Origin: Tsukamurella spumae
Lineage (GTDB): Bacteria; Actinomycetota; Actinomycetes; Mycobacteriales; Mycobacteriaceae
Length of the DNA stretch: 64,000 nt
Assembly: GCF_012396015.1 (NCBI RefSeq)
Contig: NZ_JAAXOQ010000005.1
Coordinates: 123,607 to 187,606, forward strand
Reading direction: 5' to 3'
A model generated the notes under the pieces. That model had not been told where the DNA came from, did no database searches, and saw only the letters and a program-made list of their open reading frames with translations. This document shows, one piece after another, positions 9,169-19,700 of this stretch. The position numbers and the translations under genes were made by a program. The first letter of the stretch is position 1. Each line of letters opens with the position of its first letter.

Positions 9169-9873
9169 TCAGGCCTCCTCGAAGGGGGTGGCGCGGGTAC
9201 CGCGGAGGACGATGTCGAACCGGTACGCGAGAGCCCAGTCCGGTTGGGTGGCGTCGTAGTCGAACGAGGCGATCATGCGCTCGCGAGCAGCCTCGGGGAC
9301 GGCGTTGTAGATGGGGTCCTGGAAGAAGAAGGGGTCGTCGGGGAAGTACATCTGGGTCACGAGACGCTGCGTGTACGCCCGTCCGAACAAGGAGAAGTGG
9401 ATGTGGGCGGGCCGCCACGCGTTGTGGTGGTTCCCCCAGGGATAGGCGCCGGGCTTGATGGTGGTGAACCGGTACTCGCCGGTCGCGTCGGTGAGCGCCC
9501 GGGCGACGCCGTTGAAGTGCGGGTCCAGCGGGGCCGGCCACGAGTCGTTGCGGTGCCGGTAGCGGCCCGCCGCATTCGCCTGCCACACCTCGATCAGGGT
9601 GTCCGGGACCGGCTTGCCGTCCGCGTCCACGACGCGGCCGTGCACGATGATCCGCTGGCCGATGGCCTCGCCGCCGTTGGCCAGGCTCATGTCGCTCTCC
9701 GCCGCGTCCACGTCACCGTCGCCGAAGACCGGGCCGGTGAGTTCGCCCAGGCGTTCCGGAATCAGGATCAGGTCCTGCCGGGGGCTGCGCAGCCGCGTCG
9801 TCTTGTAGTCCGGCGACAGGAGCGGGGGATGAGTGGCTCCGGGCAGGAAGAGGCGGTCGGAAGAGAGCGGCAT
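9169..9873 (-). CDS. pcaH: protocatechuate 3,4-dioxygenase beta subunit
   Basis: A 234-residue beta chain that binds the catalytic non-haem Fe(III). The ligand region is visible as WQANAAGRYRHRND (Tyr) and GAYPWGNHHNAWRPAHIHFS (Tyr, His, His). I choose the ATG at 9873 (MPLSSDRLF): its GAGG ribosome site is six bases upstream, whereas for the ATG at 9879 the same GAGG would touch the start codon. It is the first gene of pcaH-G-B-L-R-F, transcribed away from pcaI. Confidence 0.95.
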   Translation of the reverse strand: MPLSSDRLFLPGATHPPLLSPDYKTTRLRSPRQDLILIPERLGELTGPVFGDGDVDAAESDMSLANGGEAIGQRIIVHGRVVDADGKPVPDTLIEVWQANAAGRYRHRNDSWPAPLDPHFNGVARALTDATGEYRFTTIKPGAYPWGNHHNAWRPAHIHFSLFGRAYTQRLVTQMYFPDDPFFFQDPIYNAVPEAARERMIASFDYDATQPDWALAYRFDIVLRGTRATPFEEA

Positions 9874-9891
9874 GAGCATCCTCGTTCTTGA

Positions 9892-9988
9892 TGTGAACAT
9901 GTGAACGGTATACGTACATGTTATCCGGCGGGGGTGATGGAGGCAACAGTTCCGGGCCGCGAGTTCGCGATGTGTATATGTGTTCACA
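9892..9988. promoter_or_regulatory. pca divergent control region with three TGTGAAC/GTTCACA half-sites
   Basis: Between pcaH and pcaI the heptamer TGTGAAC occurs twice in direct orientation (9892-9898 and 9900-9906, 8-base period) and once inverted as GTTCACA (9982-9988). The direct pair lies in the pcaH leader, downstream of its probable transcription start. The inverted copy overlaps the -35 of pcaI. These are the best candidates for PcaR (IclR) binding. Confidence 0.55.
9918..9946 (-). promoter_or_regulatory. probable promoter of pcaHGBLRF
   Basis: On the minus strand TTGCCT (9946-9941) and TAACAT (9923-9918) are separated by exactly 17 bases. This predicts a transcript start near 9911 and a leader of about 38 bases containing both direct TGTGAAC copies. 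Confidence 0.55.
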
Positions 9989-10011
9989 CAGAGAACGTTT
10001 TGGGGTAGCCT
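9983..10011 (+). promoter_or_regulatory. probable promoter of pcaIJ (leaderless)
   Basis: TTCACA (9983-9988) and TAGCCT (10006-10011) are 17 bases apart. The predicted transcript start is at or next to the ATG at 10019, and no ribosome site is present, so pcaI mRNA is probably leaderless. Confidence 0.6.
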
Positions 10012-10018
10012 GGATCAC

Positions 10019-10768
10019 ATGATCAACAAAGTTCATCCCAGCGCGGCGGAGGCCGTCGCTGATATCCCGGACGGGGCATCCCTTGCCGTCGGCGGCTTCG
10101 GCCTCGTCGGCATTCCATCCGTCCTGATCGACGCGATTCTGGAGCAGGGCGCCACCGACCTGGAGACGGTGAGCAACAACTGCGGCACGGAGGGGTTCGG
10201 CCTCGGCAAACTGCTCGAGGCGCACCGCATCCGTCGCACGATCAGCTCCTATGTCGGCTCCAACAAGGAATTCGCCCGGCAGTACCTCTCGGGTGAGCTC
10301 GAGGTGGAGCTGACGCCGCAGGGCACCCTCGCCGAGCGGATGCGCGCCGGCGGCGCCGGCATTCCGGCGTTCTTCACCTCGGCGGGAGTGGGCACGCAGG
10401 TCGCCGACGGCGGGCTCCCCCTGCAGTACGACGGGGCCGGCGGCATCGCGGTCGCCTCGGCGCCCAAGGAGACCCGCGAGTTCGACGGCGAGACCTACGT
10501 CCTCGAACGCGGCATCCGGACCGACTTCGCCCTGGTCCACGCCTGGAAGGGCGATCGGCTGGGCAACCTGGTCTTCCGCGGAACCGCGCGCAACTTCAAC
10601 CCCGACGCGGCGACCGCGGGGCGGATCACCATCGCGCAGGTCGAGCATCTCGTCGAACCCGGGGAGCTGGACCCCGCGGACGTGCACACGCCCGGGATCT
10701 ACGTCCAGCGCGTCGTGGTCGTCGGGCCCCAGGAGACCGGAATCGAGAACAGGACGGTGCAGGCATGA
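10019..10768 (+). CDS. pcaI: 3-oxoadipate CoA-transferase subunit A
   Basis: A 249-residue alpha subunit of a succinyl-CoA:3-ketoacid CoA-transferase. Typical motifs are [34 protein letters not shown] and the CoA-binding [21 protein letters not shown]. With PcaJ it transfers CoA from succinyl-CoA to 3-oxoadipate. The assignment to pca rather than acetoacetate metabolism rests on divergence from pcaH over a shared control region. The start ATG at 10019 is chosen over one at 9980: the protein homology begins there, and a -10 box at 10006 would lie inside the longer version. Confidence 0.9.
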   Translation: MINKVHPSAAEAVADIPDGASLAVGGFGLVGIPSVLIDAILEQGATDLETVSNNCGTEGFGLGKLLEAHRIRRTISSYVGSNKEFARQYLSGELEVELTPQGTLAERMRAGGAGIPAFFTSAGVGTQVADGGLPLQYDGAGGIAVASAPKETREFDGETYVLERGIRTDFALVHAWKGDRLGNLVFRGTARNFNPDAATAGRITIAQVEHLVEPGELDPADVHTPGIYVQRVVVVGPQETGIENRTVQA

Positions 10769-11439
10769 GTTGGACCCGCGACCAGATGGCGGCCCGCATC
10801 GCGGCCGATCTGCTGGACGGTCAGTACGTGAACCTGGGGATCGGCATGCCCACGCTGATCCCCGGCCACATCCCCGCCGATCGGGAGGTCGTGCTGCATT
10901 CCGAGAACGGTGTGCTCGGCGTCGGTCCGTACCCGTTCGAGGACGAGGTGGATCCGGAGCTGATCAACGCCGGCAAGGAGACCATCACCGTGGCGCCCGG
11001 CGCCTCGTTCTTCGGCTCCTCCGAGTCCTTCGCGATGATCCGTGGCGGCCACGTCGACGTGGCGGTGCTCGGGGCGATGCAGGTGAGCGCCCGAGGCGAC
11101 CTGTCGAACTGGATGGTGCCCGGTGCCATGGTCAAGGGCATGGGCGGCGCGATGGATCTGGTGCACGGTGCGGGCCGCGTCATCGTGATGATGGATCACG
11201 TCACCCGCAAGGGCGATCCGAAGATCCTGTCGGAGAACACCCTTCCGTACACCGGTCTGCGATGCGTCAACCGCATCGTCTCCGACCTGGCGGTCATCGA
11301 CATCACCGCGGACGGCCTGCTCCTGGTCGAGACGGCTCCCGGCGTCGAGGTCGACGAGGTGGTCGCCAAGACCGCCGCGCCGCTGCTCGTGCCCGACCGG
11401 AGCTACCAAAGCCCCACGAAACCCGCTCGCGTCCACTGA
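10765..11439 (+). CDS. pcaJ: 3-oxoadipate CoA-transferase subunit B
   Basis: A 224-residue beta subunit. The catalytic glutamate that forms the CoA thioester intermediate is E47 in [11 protein letters not shown]. Other family motifs are [27 protein letters not shown] and GAMDLV. The ATG overlaps the pcaI stop by four bases (ATGA), so the two subunits are translationally coupled. valS begins only 13 bases later but has its own -10 box. Confidence 0.92.
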   Translation: MSWTRDQMAARIAADLLDGQYVNLGIGMPTLIPGHIPADREVVLHSENGVLGVGPYPFEDEVDPELINAGKETITVAPGASFFGSSESFAMIRGGHVDVAVLGAMQVSARGDLSNWMVPGAMVKGMGGAMDLVHGAGRVIVMMDHVTRKGDPKILSENTLPYTGLRCVNRIVSDLAVIDITADGLLLVETAPGVEVDEVVAKTAAPLLVPDRSYQSPTKPARVH

Positions 11440-11440
11440 C

Positions 11441-11446
11441 TAGAAT
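11441..11446 (+). promoter_or_regulatory. -10 box of valS (leaderless)
   Basis: TAGAAT ends six bases before the GTG start of valS. The -35 region is not recognisable. The spacing predicts a transcript beginning at the start codon. Confidence 0.5.
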
Positions 11447-11452
11447 CGGGGG

Positions 11453-14155
11453 GTGACTACTGCGCCGCACGACTCCGCTCTCGACCGACTCCCCGCCGCC
11501 TGGGAGCCCGGTGCGGTAGAGGCGGACATCTACGCCGGCTGGGTGGACGCGGGGTACTTCACCGCCGACAACACCTCGCCCAAGCCCGCCTTCTCCGTGG
11601 TCCTGCCGCCGCCGAACGTGACCGGCAGCCTGCACCTGGGGCATGCGCTGGACCAGACCATCACGGACGCGCTGTGCCGCCGCAAGCGGATGCAGGGCTA
11701 CGAGGTGCTGTGGCTGCCGGGCACCGACCACGCGGGCATCGCCACGCAGTCGCTGGTGGAGAAGCAGCTGGCGGCGGAGGGCACCGACCGTCGGACGATC
11801 GGCCGCGAGGCCTTCCTCGAGCGCGCGTGGGCCTTCAAGGAGGCCAGCCACGGCAACATCACCGGCCAGATGCGCCGCATCGGCGTCGGCATCGACTGGT
11901 CCCGCGAGCGGTTCACCATGGACGAGGGCCTCTCGCGCGCCGTCCAGACCATCTTCAAGCAGCTCTTCGACGCCGGCCTGATCTACCGGGCCGAGCGTCT
12001 GGTCAACTGGTCGCCGGTGCTGCAGACCGGCATCTCCGACCTCGAGGTCGACCACAAGGAGGTCGACGGGGAGCTCGTGTCCTTCCGGTACGGGTCCATG
12101 AACGACGGTGAGCCGCACATCGTCTGCGCCACGACTCGCCTCGAGACCATGCTGGGCGACACGGCGATCGCCGTGCACCCCGACGACGAGCGCTACCGCG
12201 CGCTGGTGGGCACCACGCTCGAGCACCCGTTCCTGGACCGGCGCATCCCCGTCGTCGCCGACGACTACGTCGACCCCGAGTTCGGTTCCGGCGCGGTGAA
12301 GATCACCCCCGCGCACGACCCCAACGACTTCGCCCTCGGCCAGCGGCACGGTCTGCCGATGCCCACGATCATGGACGAGACCGCCCACATCGTCGGCACC
12401 GGAACGCAGTTCGACGGACTCGACCGCTTCGCCGCCCGCAAGGCCATCCGCGAGGCGCTGGCCGAGCAGGGCCGCATCGTCAAGGAGGTCCGCCCGTACC
12501 GGCACAGCGTCGGCCACAGCGAGCGCTCCGGCGAGCCGATCGAGCCGCGGCTGTCGATGCAGTGGTGGGTCAAGGTGGACCGGCTGTCGAAGGCGGCGGG
12601 CGACGCGGTCCGCAGCGGCGACACCACGATCGTCCCCGAATCGCTGGCGCCGCGGTTCTTCGACTGGGTCGACGAGATGCACGACTGGAACATCTCCCGG
12701 CAGCTGTGGTGGGGCCACCGCATCCCGGTCTGGTACGGCCCCGCCGACGCCGAGGGTAACCGGGACGTCGTGTGCTGCGGGCCCGACGACGTCCCGCCCG
12801 CCGGCTACGAGCAGGACCCCGACGTGCTGGACACCTGGTTCAGCTCGGGCCTGTTCCCGTTCTCCACGATGGGCTGGCCGGACTCCACGGCCGACCTCGC
12901 GAAGTTCTATCCCACGTCGACCCTGATCACGGGCTACGACATCATCTTCTTCTGGGTCGCCCGGATGATGATGTTCGGCACCTTCGTCGGCGAGGAGCCG
13001 AACGCGCCCGGCAAGGTGCCCTTCCACGAGGTGCTGCTGCACGGGCTCGTCCGCGACGAGTTCGGCAAGAAGATGTCCAAGTCGAAGGGCAACGGCATCG
13101 ATCCGTTGGACTGGGTGGAGGAGTACGGCGCCGACGCGCTGCGCTTCACGCTGGCCCGCGGCACCATCCCCGGCGCCGATCTCAACGTGGGCGCCGATGC
13201 CGCGGCGAGCAGCCGCAAGTTCGCCACCAAGCTGTTCAACGCCACCAAGCTGGCGCTGATGAACGACGCGCACGTCGGTGAGCTCCCGGCGCGCGATCGG
13301 CTCACCGACGCCGATCGTTGGATCCTGGACCGCCTCGCCGCGGTGCAGGCCGAGGCCGACGCCGCGTTCGACGCGAACGAACTGGGCAAGGCCTGCGAGG
13401 CGCTCTACCACTTCGCGTGGGACGAGCTGTGCGACTGGTACCTCGAGGTCGCCAAGCTGCAGCTGCACGCCGCGAACGACGACGGTGACGCGGAGCTCGG
13501 CGAGAACACGCGCCTGGTGCTCGGCAAGGCCCTCGACGTCGTGCTGCGGATGCTGCACCCGACGATGCCCTTCGTGACGGAGGTGCTGTGGAAGGCCCTC
13601 ACCGGCGGCACCTCGCTGGTGATCGCCGACTGGCCGTCCCGCGACTGGGCGCCCGCCGAGATCCCGGCGGACGGCGTCGAGTCCGCGCGCCGCTTCGCCG
13701 ACCTGCAGCGTCTGGTGACCGAGATCCGCCGGTTCCGCAGCGACCAGCTGCTCAAGCCGGGGCAGCGGGTCGCCGCGCGGCTCACGGGCCTCGACGACGC
13801 GGGCCTGGCCTCGCTCGCCGCCGCGGCCGCGAACCTGTGCCGCCTCACCCCGCCCGAGGAGGGCTTCGCCGCCACCGCGTCGCTCGAGGTCCGGCTGGTC
13901 GGGGGCACGGTCACCGTCGAACTGGACACGTCCGGCACCGTCGACCTGGGGGCCGAGCGGGCGCGCCTGGAGAAGGACCTCAAGGCCGCGCAGAAGGAGC
14001 TCGACGGGACCACGGCCAAGCTCGGGAACGAGGCCTTCCTGGCCAAGGCGCCCGACGCGGTCGTCGACAAGATCCGCGGGCGGCAGGCCGTCGCGCAGGA
14101 GGAGGTCGAGCGGCTGACGGCGCGGATCGCGCAGCTCGGCGGGGGCGCCGCGTGA
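11453..14155 (+). CDS. valS: valyl-tRNA synthetase
   Basis: A 900-residue class I aminoacyl-tRNA synthetase that charges tRNA-Val. The HIGH signature is HLGH at residues 61-64 ([14 protein letters not shown]) and KMSKS is at about 540-544 ([10 protein letters not shown]). The editing domain lies between (about 190-340). The C-terminal coiled coil that is typical of ValS runs over about the last 65 residues ([18 protein letters not shown]). The start is GTG, placed just after a strong -10 box. folC overlaps the stop by four bases; valS-folC is a conserved pair in actinobacteria. Confidence 0.97.
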   Translation: MTTAPHDSALDRLPAAWEPGAVEADIYAGWVDAGYFTADNTSPKPAFSVVLPPPNVTGSLHLGHALDQTITDALCRRKRMQGYEVLWLPGTDHAGIATQSLVEKQLAAEGTDRRTIGREAFLERAWAFKEASHGNITGQMRRIGVGIDWSRERFTMDEGLSRAVQTIFKQLFDAGLIYRAERLVNWSPVLQTGISDLEVDHKEVDGELVSFRYGSMNDGEPHIVCATTRLETMLGDTAIAVHPDDERYRALVGTTLEHPFLDRRIPVVADDYVDPEFGSGAVKITPAHDPNDFALGQRHGLPMPTIMDETAHIVGTGTQFDGLDRFAARKAIREALAEQGRIVKEVRPYRHSVGHSERSGEPIEPRLSMQWWVKVDRLSKAAGDAVRSGDTTIVPESLAPRFFDWVDEMHDWNISRQLWWGHRIPVWYGPADAEGNRDVVCCGPDDVPPAGYEQDPDVLDTWFSSGLFPFSTMGWPDSTADLAKFYPTSTLITGYDIIFFWVARMMMFGTFVGEEPNAPGKVPFHEVLLHGLVRDEFGKKMSKSKGNGIDPLDWVEEYGADALRFTLARGTIPGADLNVGADAAASSRKFATKLFNATKLALMNDAHVGELPARDRLTDADRWILDRLAAVQAEADAAFDANELGKACEALYHFAWDELCDWYLEVAKLQLHAANDDGDAELGENTRLVLGKALDVVLRMLHPTMPFVTEVLWKALTGGTSLVIADWPSRDWAPAEIPADGVESARRFADLQRLVTEIRRFRSDQLLKPGQRVAARLTGLDDAGLASLAAAAANLCRLTPPEEGFAATASLEVRLVGGTVTVELDTSGTVDLGAERARLEKDLKAAQKELDGTTAKLGNEAFLAKAPDAVVDKIRGRQAVAQEEVERLTARIAQLGGGAA

Positions 14156-15579
14156 CGGTGCCCGCGTTCGCCGCCGACCCCGACGACCTCGCCGAACTGG
14201 CGCAGGTCGAGGCGGAACTGGACCAGCGCTGGCCGGAGACGAAGATCGAGCCCTCGCTCACGCGCATCGCCGCGCTGATGCAGCTGCTCGGCTCGCCGCA
14301 GGACGCCTACCCGTCGATCCAGATCGCCGGGACCAACGGCAAGTCCTCGACGGCGCGCATGATCGACTCGCTGCTGCTCGCCTTCTCGCGCCGGACGGGC
14401 CGGATCACCAGCCCGCACCTGCAGCTGGCCACCGAACGCATCGCGATCGACGGTGCGCCCCTCACCGCGAAGCAGTACGTCGCGACCTACCGCGAGCTCG
14501 AGCCCTTCATCGAGCTGGTCGACGCGCAGTCCGAGGCGGCCGACGGTCCGCGGATGAGCAAGTTCGAGGTGCTCACGGCGATGGCCTTCGCGGCATTCGC
14601 AGAGGCGCCCGTCGACGTGGCGGTGGTGGAGGTCGGGCTCGGCGGTACCTGGGACGCCACGAACGTCGTGACGGCCGAGGTCGCCGTGATCACGCCGATC
14701 GGTCTGGACCACGTCGAGATCCTGGGCCCGGACATCCCGTCGATCGCGGGCGAGAAGGCGGGCATCATCAAGCGGGCCCCCGAGCGGCTGATCCCCAAGG
14801 ACACCGTCGTGGTCGTGGGCAAGCAGGAGCCGGCCGCCATGGACGTGCTGCTCCGCAGGGCCGTCGAGGCGGACGCCGCCGTCGCGCGGGAGGGCTCCGA
14901 GTTCATGGTCGTCGAGCGGCGCGTCGCCGTCGGCGGACAGCAGCTGACCCTGCAGGGCCTCGGCGGCGTGTACGACGAGATCTTCCTGCCGCTGCACGGC
15001 GAGCACCAGGCCAACAACGCCGTGGTCGCGCTCGCCGCGGTGGAGGCCTTCTTCGGCGCGGGCGCGGACCAGCAGCTCGACCTCGACACGGTGCGGGAGG
15101 GCTTCGCGAGGGCCGCCTCGCCGGGCAGGCTCGAACGCGTCCGCACCGCCCCGACGGTGCTCATCGACGCCGCGCACAACCCGCACGGCGCGCAGGCGCT
15201 GGCGCGCACTCTGCAGACCGAGTTCGGTTTCCACACGCTGATCGGCGTGGTCTCCGTGCTCGCCGACAAGGACGCGATCGGCGTGCTCACCGCCCTCGAG
15301 CCGGTGCTCGACACGATCGTGGTCACACACAACGGGTCGCCGCGCGCGCTCGAGGTCGAGCGGCTCGCCGCGATCGCCGAGGAGATCTTCGGCGAGGACC
15401 GCGTCGTCACCTCGCCCACCATGGTCGACGCCGTCGAGACCGCGGTCGCGCTCGCCGACGACGAGTCGGACGACGGCTTCGACACCGGTGCGCCGGCCTC
15501 GGGCGTCGGCGTGCTCGTGACCGGCTCCGTGGTGACCGCGGGAGTGGCGCGTTCGCTGTTCGGAAAGGAACCCCAGTGA
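14152..15579 (+). CDS. folC: folylpolyglutamate synthase / dihydrofolate synthase
   Basis: A 475-residue Mur-ligase-type enzyme that adds glutamate to dihydropteroate and folates. The ATP loop [11 protein letters not shown] is at about residues 60-70, the folate-binding region [17 protein letters not shown] follows, and the central domain has [14 protein letters not shown] and the Mur-ligase signature [15 protein letters not shown]. The C-terminal domain includes [13 protein letters not shown]. The GTG start overlaps the valS stop (GTGA), so translation is coupled. An acidic insertion near the C-terminus ([12 protein letters not shown]) is poorly conserved in the family. Confidence 0.96.
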   Translation: MTVPAFAADPDDLAELAQVEAELDQRWPETKIEPSLTRIAALMQLLGSPQDAYPSIQIAGTNGKSSTARMIDSLLLAFSRRTGRITSPHLQLATERIAIDGAPLTAKQYVATYRELEPFIELVDAQSEAADGPRMSKFEVLTAMAFAAFAEAPVDVAVVEVGLGGTWDATNVVTAEVAVITPIGLDHVEILGPDIPSIAGEKAGIIKRAPERLIPKDTVVVVGKQEPAAMDVLLRRAVEADAAVAREGSEFMVVERRVAVGGQQLTLQGLGGVYDEIFLPLHGEHQANNAVVALAAVEAFFGAGADQQLDLDTVREGFARAASPGRLERVRTAPTVLIDAAHNPHGAQALARTLQTEFGFHTLIGVVSVLADKDAIGVLTALEPVLDTIVVTHNGSPRALEVERLAAIAEEIFGEDRVVTSPTMVDAVETAVALADDESDDGFDTGAPASGVGVLVTGSVVTAGVARSLFGKEPQ

Positions 15580-15974
15580 GTACTCAGCGGTTCACGCCGC
15601 CCACCAAGGATCCGTGGAAGAGCTTCCGCGGCATCCTGTCCGGCACGCTGATCCTCGAGATGATCGTGATCCTGCTGGCGCTACCGGTGGTGATCAAGCT
15701 GACCTCCGGCCTGACCGGTGTCAAGATCGCGTACGTGCTCCTGCTGGCCGCGGCCTGCTTCGCCGGCTGCCTGGTCGTGAAGAAGCCGTGGGCCATCCCC
15801 GCGTTCTGCGTGCTGCAGGTGGCCGTCATCGCCGGCTTCGCCGTGCACTGGGGGATCGGCGCGGTGGGCATCGTGTTCGGCCTGGTCTGGGCGTACATCG
15901 TCTACATCGAGCGGGACGTCAAGAAGCGCATGGCCGAGGGGCGGCTGCAGGGCCAGGAGCCGATCGCGGACTGA
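15576..15974 (+). CDS. DUF4233 family membrane protein
   Basis: A 132-residue protein with about four hydrophobic helices (around residues 20-40, 45-65, 70-85, 90-110), positively charged before the first one (PTKDPWKSFRGILSG). The C-terminus is charged and cytoplasmic by the positive-inside rule (YIERDVKKRMAEGR). This small membrane protein always sits between folC and ndk in Mycobacteriales (position of Rv2446c) and carries DUF4233; its function is unknown. The GTG start overlaps the folC stop by four bases and GGAA lies upstream. Confidence 0.85.
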   Translation: MSTQRFTPPTKDPWKSFRGILSGTLILEMIVILLALPVVIKLTSGLTGVKIAYVLLLAAACFAGCLVVKKPWAIPAFCVLQVAVIAGFAVHWGIGAVGIVFGLVWAYIVYIERDVKKRMAEGRLQGQEPIAD

Positions 15975-16001
15975 TCCGGCACGCCGTCCGGGGGACCGTC
16001 G

Positions 16002-16030
16002 TCGACGGTGACGACCCACCCCGCTACTGT
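16002..16030 (+). promoter_or_regulatory. probable promoter of ndk (leaderless)
   Basis: TCGACG (16002-16007) and TACTGT (16025-16030) with 17 bases between, the -10 ending seven bases before the GTG at 16038. Confidence 0.5.
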
Positions 16031-16037
16031 CGTGCTC

Positions 16038-16451
16038 GTGACTGAGCGGACTCTGATTCTCATCAAGCCCGACGGCGTGCGGCGCGGCCTGTCCGGGGAG
16101 ATCCTGGCGCGCATCGAGCGGAAGGGCCTGACCATCGCGGCCCTCGAGCTCAAGCACGTCTCCATCGAGGTGGCGCAGGGCCACTACGCCGAGCACAAGG
16201 AGAAGCCCTTCTTCGGCTCCCTGCTCGAATTCATCACCTCCGGGCCCGTGGTGGCCGCGGTGCTGGAGGGCCCGCGGGCGATCGCGGCGTTCCGTCAGCT
16301 CGCCGGCGGCACCGATCCCGTGGAGAAGGCCGTGCCCGGCACCATCCGCGGCGACCTCGGCCTGGAGACCCAGGAGAACCTCGTGCACGGTTCCGACTCG
16401 CCCGAGTCCGCCGCGCGCGAGATCGCTCTCTGGTTCCCCGGTCTCGCCTGA
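16038..16451 (+). CDS. ndk: nucleoside diphosphate kinase
   Basis: A 137-residue NDK that equalises the nucleoside triphosphate pools with ATP as donor via a phospho-His. The N-terminus [29 protein letters not shown] (in two halves, residues 2-30) is classic. The active-site region is [29 protein letters not shown], in which the catalytic His is in NLVHGSDS. I choose GTG at 16038 because the family begins with this sequence and a -10 box lies seven bases upstream; the open frame extends to 16008 but that part is not conserved. Position between the DUF4233 gene and rne is conserved. Confidence 0.96.
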   Translation: MTERTLILIKPDGVRRGLSGEILARIERKGLTIAALELKHVSIEVAQGHYAEHKEKPFFGSLLEFITSGPVVAAVLEGPRAIAAFRQLAGGTDPVEKAVPGTIRGDLGLETQENLVHGSDSPESAAREIALWFPGLA

Positions 16452-16754
16452 CCTGCGTCTACCCACGTCCCTCCGGGCCCGCGCCGCGCGAACCGCGCAG
16501 CGCGGGCCCGATACTTTTCCGCCGCGGCTGTGACGTGTGGGATGATGAGTCGGACGCACGTCGGCGCGCGCAACCGCGCAGCACCGACCGGCCCGGCAGC
16601 TCGGCGAACACCGAGCAAGCGTGCGCCACGCACGAGACACGTGCAGACCTTGACAAACGTGAGGCCTCAGATCACCTGGAGCCCCACCACACGACACGCC
16701 CCCGCGTGGCCGCGACCGAGTAGTGATCGCGCCCGGGGGTCGGTAGGAGATTCA
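16452..16754 (+). other. 303-base gap between ndk and rne: terminator plus long rne leader
   Basis: No gene is visible. The first 70 bases hold the ndk terminator hairpin. The rest is a long GC-rich untranslated leader of rne, ending in GGTAGGAG seven bases before the start codon. A TTGACA at 16650-16655 has no convincing -10 partner. Long leaders are common for RNase E because the enzyme cleaves its own mRNA, so this leader may mediate autoregulation (inference). Confidence 0.5.
16475..16518 (+). terminator. rho-independent terminator after ndk
   Basis: GGGCCCGCGC (16475-16484) pairs perfectly with GCGCGGGCCC (16500-16509), with a further CGCGCG/CGCGC pairing inside, followed by GATACTTTTCC. 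Confidence 0.75.
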
Positions 16755-19700
16755 GTGGCCGACAACACGTCGCCGGAAGAACAGAACAACGAAGCCGGGG
16801 AAGAGTTCCCGCAGAAGCTGCGCGTGCACGCACTGGCGCGTCTGCTCGGGCTCACCAGCAAGGAGGTGCTCGCGCACCTCGGCGACCTCGGATTCGTCGC
16901 GCGCAGCGCGCACTCGAGCATCGACCGCAGCGCCGCCGAGCGGGTCCGCGATCGCATCGCCGAGCTCGCGGGCGGAGCGCCCGATGCCGCTGACCAGCAG
17001 GTCGCGCCCGAACCCGCCACCGCGCCGCTCGCCGAGCCCGTCGAGGAGACCCCGTCGCTCTTCTCCGAGGCCGCGGTCATCGAGCCCATCGCCGAGGTGG
17101 CCCCGCCGACCATCGACACCACGGTGCCGCTGTTCCTGCAGCCCGAGCAGGTGGAGCCCGCGCCGCGGAAGGCGCGCGCGCCGAAGAAGAAGGACGTCGT
17201 CGTCGAGGACGCCGCGGAGCCCGAGGCCCCGGCCGTCGCCGTCGACACCCCCGCGACCGAGCAGGACACCGAGCCCGCCGCCGAGGCCGCGGACGCGGCA
17301 CCGTCGGGCGACGAGTCCGCGGACGACGAGGGCGCGGGCAACCGTCGCCGCCGCCGGGGCCGTCGTGGCCGGGGCCGCGGGCGCGGCGAGAACGCCGACG
17401 AGCAGGACGGCCAGGACCAGGCCGAGCAGGCCGACGGTGCGCCGGCGCAGGGCGCGAGCACCGACGAGCAGCAGCCCGAGGAGGACAGCTCGCCCGCCGC
17501 CGAGGCGGCGGACGAGGCATCGTCGGACGACGCCGAGGGCGATGACGTCGAGGACGTGACCGACGGTGGCTCGCGTCGCCGCCGTCGCCGTCGCCGGCGC
17601 CGCTCGGGCGCGGGGGAGGACGGCGCCGAGGCGGCCTCGTCCGACGACCCGCCGAACACCGTCGTCCACGAGCGCGAGCCGCGCGAAGCGCGCCAGCGCG
17701 CCCGGCGCGACGAGGTGCGCGGCATCAGCGGCTCGACCCGCCTGGAGGCCAAGCGCCAGCGTCGCCGCGACGGCCGCGACACCGTGCGCCGCCGCCCGCC
17801 GATCCTCACCGAGTCGGAGTTCCTCGCCCGCCGCGAGGCCGTCGACCGCGTGATGGTCGTGCGCGAGCGCACCGGCGTGGGTCCGTCGCAGGGGCAGGAC
17901 GGCCACACCGTGCCGCACCCCGCCGACTACACCCAGGTCGCGGTCCTCGAGGACGGCGTGCTGGTGGAGCACTTCGTCACCTCGTCCAGCTCGGCGTCGA
18001 TGGTGGGCAACATCTACCTCGGCCGCGTGCAGAACGTGCTGCCCTCGATGGAGGCCGCGTTCGTCGACATCGGCCGCGGCCGCAACGGCGTGCTCTACGC
18101 CGGCGAGGTCAACTGGGACGCCGCCGGCCTCGACGGCAACGCGCGGAAGATCGAGCAGGCGCTCAAGCCCGGCGACCAGGTGCTGGTGCAGGTCTCGAAG
18201 GACCCGGTCGGTCACAAGGGCGCCCGCCTGACCACGCAGATCTCCCTCGCGGGACGCTTCCTGGTGTACGTGCCGGGCGGTGGCTCCGCCGGCATCTCCC
18301 GCAAGCTGCCCGACACCGAGCGCAAGCGCCTCAAGGAGATCCTCAAGGAGATCGTCCCCGCCGATGCGGGCGTGATCATCCGCACCGCCTCCGAGGGCGT
18401 GAGCGCCGAGGAGCTCGCGGGCGATGTCGCGCGACTGCAGGCGCAGTGGGCCGAGATCGAGGCCGCGTCCTCGCAGAAGGGCGTCAAGGCGCTCTACGAG
18501 GAGCCGGACCTGCTGGTCAAGGTCGTCCGCGACCTGTTCAACGAGGACTTCAGCAAGCTCGTCATCGAGGGCCGCAAGGCCTGGGACACCACCTCGAAGT
18601 ACGTGGGCGATGTTGCTCCCGACCTGATGCCGCGGGTCGAGAAGTTCGAGAAGGCCCACGCCGACGCGCCGGACGTCTTCGCCACCTACCGCATCGACGA
18701 GCAGCTCGCGAAGGCGATGGACCGCAAGGTCTGGCTGCCCTCGGGCGGCACGCTGGTCATCGACCGCACCGAGGCGATGACCGTCGTCGACGTCAACACC
18801 GGCAAGTTCACCGGCGCCGGCGGCAACCTCGAGGAGACGGTCACCCGCAACAACCTCGAGGCGGCTGAGGAGATCGTGCGGCAGATGCGCCTGCGCGACA
18901 TCGGCGGCATGATCGTCGTCGACTTCATCGACATGGTCCTCGAGTCCAACCGCGACCTCGTGCTGCGGCGCCTCACCGAGGCCCTGGGCCGCGACCGCAC
19001 CCGCCACCAGGTCTCCGAGGTCACCTCGCTGGGCCTGGTCCAGATGACCCGTAAGCGGATCGGCACGGGCCTCGTCGAGGCCTTCTCCACGCCGTGCCAG
19101 GCGTGCGCCGGCCGCGGCATCATCGTCCACGACGCGCCCGTCGAGTCGTCGGGTGGCGGCGAGGACGCGGGCCGCTCGGGGGAGCGGTCGGAGGGCACGG
19201 GCCGCAAGAAGCGCAAGCGCTCCAAGTCCGACGGTGCCGCCCCGGCCCCGGAGGCGCAGCCCGCGCCCGCGAAGGAGCCCGCCGTGCACAAGGGCGAGCA
19301 CCCGATGTTCCGGGCGATGGCGGCGCACCACGATGAGGACGGCAACGAGACGGCTGTCCCCGCTGAGGCCGCGGTGCCCGCTGAGGCCGCAGCCCCCGCT
19401 GAGGCCGCGGCTCCCGCAGCGCCCGCCGAGGCCGCAGCGCCCGCCCAGACGGCGGCGCCCGCTGAGACCGCGGCCCCCGCGGTCGACGCACCGGTGGAGG
19501 CGGACCGGAAGCCGGCGGAGCAGCCGGCGGAGCAGGCACCGTCGGCCCCGCGTCGCCGCAGGGTGGCGCGGAAGGCGCCCACCACGACCTCGGCGTCCGC
19601 GCAGACGATCGTCGTCGACATCGCGGCACCCGTTCCCGACGCCCCGGCCGCTCCCGCGGGTGATTCCGCGGGGCAGTCGGTCGCGGAGCCCGCGCGCAAG

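Noticed and set aside
16650..16655. TTGACA in the rne leader as a -35 box
   Set aside because: No acceptable -10 at 16-19 bases downstream.
19355..19482. Tandem repeat in rne as a CRISPR or intergenic repeat
   Set aside because: The units are in frame, imperfect and without spacers; they encode a Pro-Ala-Glu linker.
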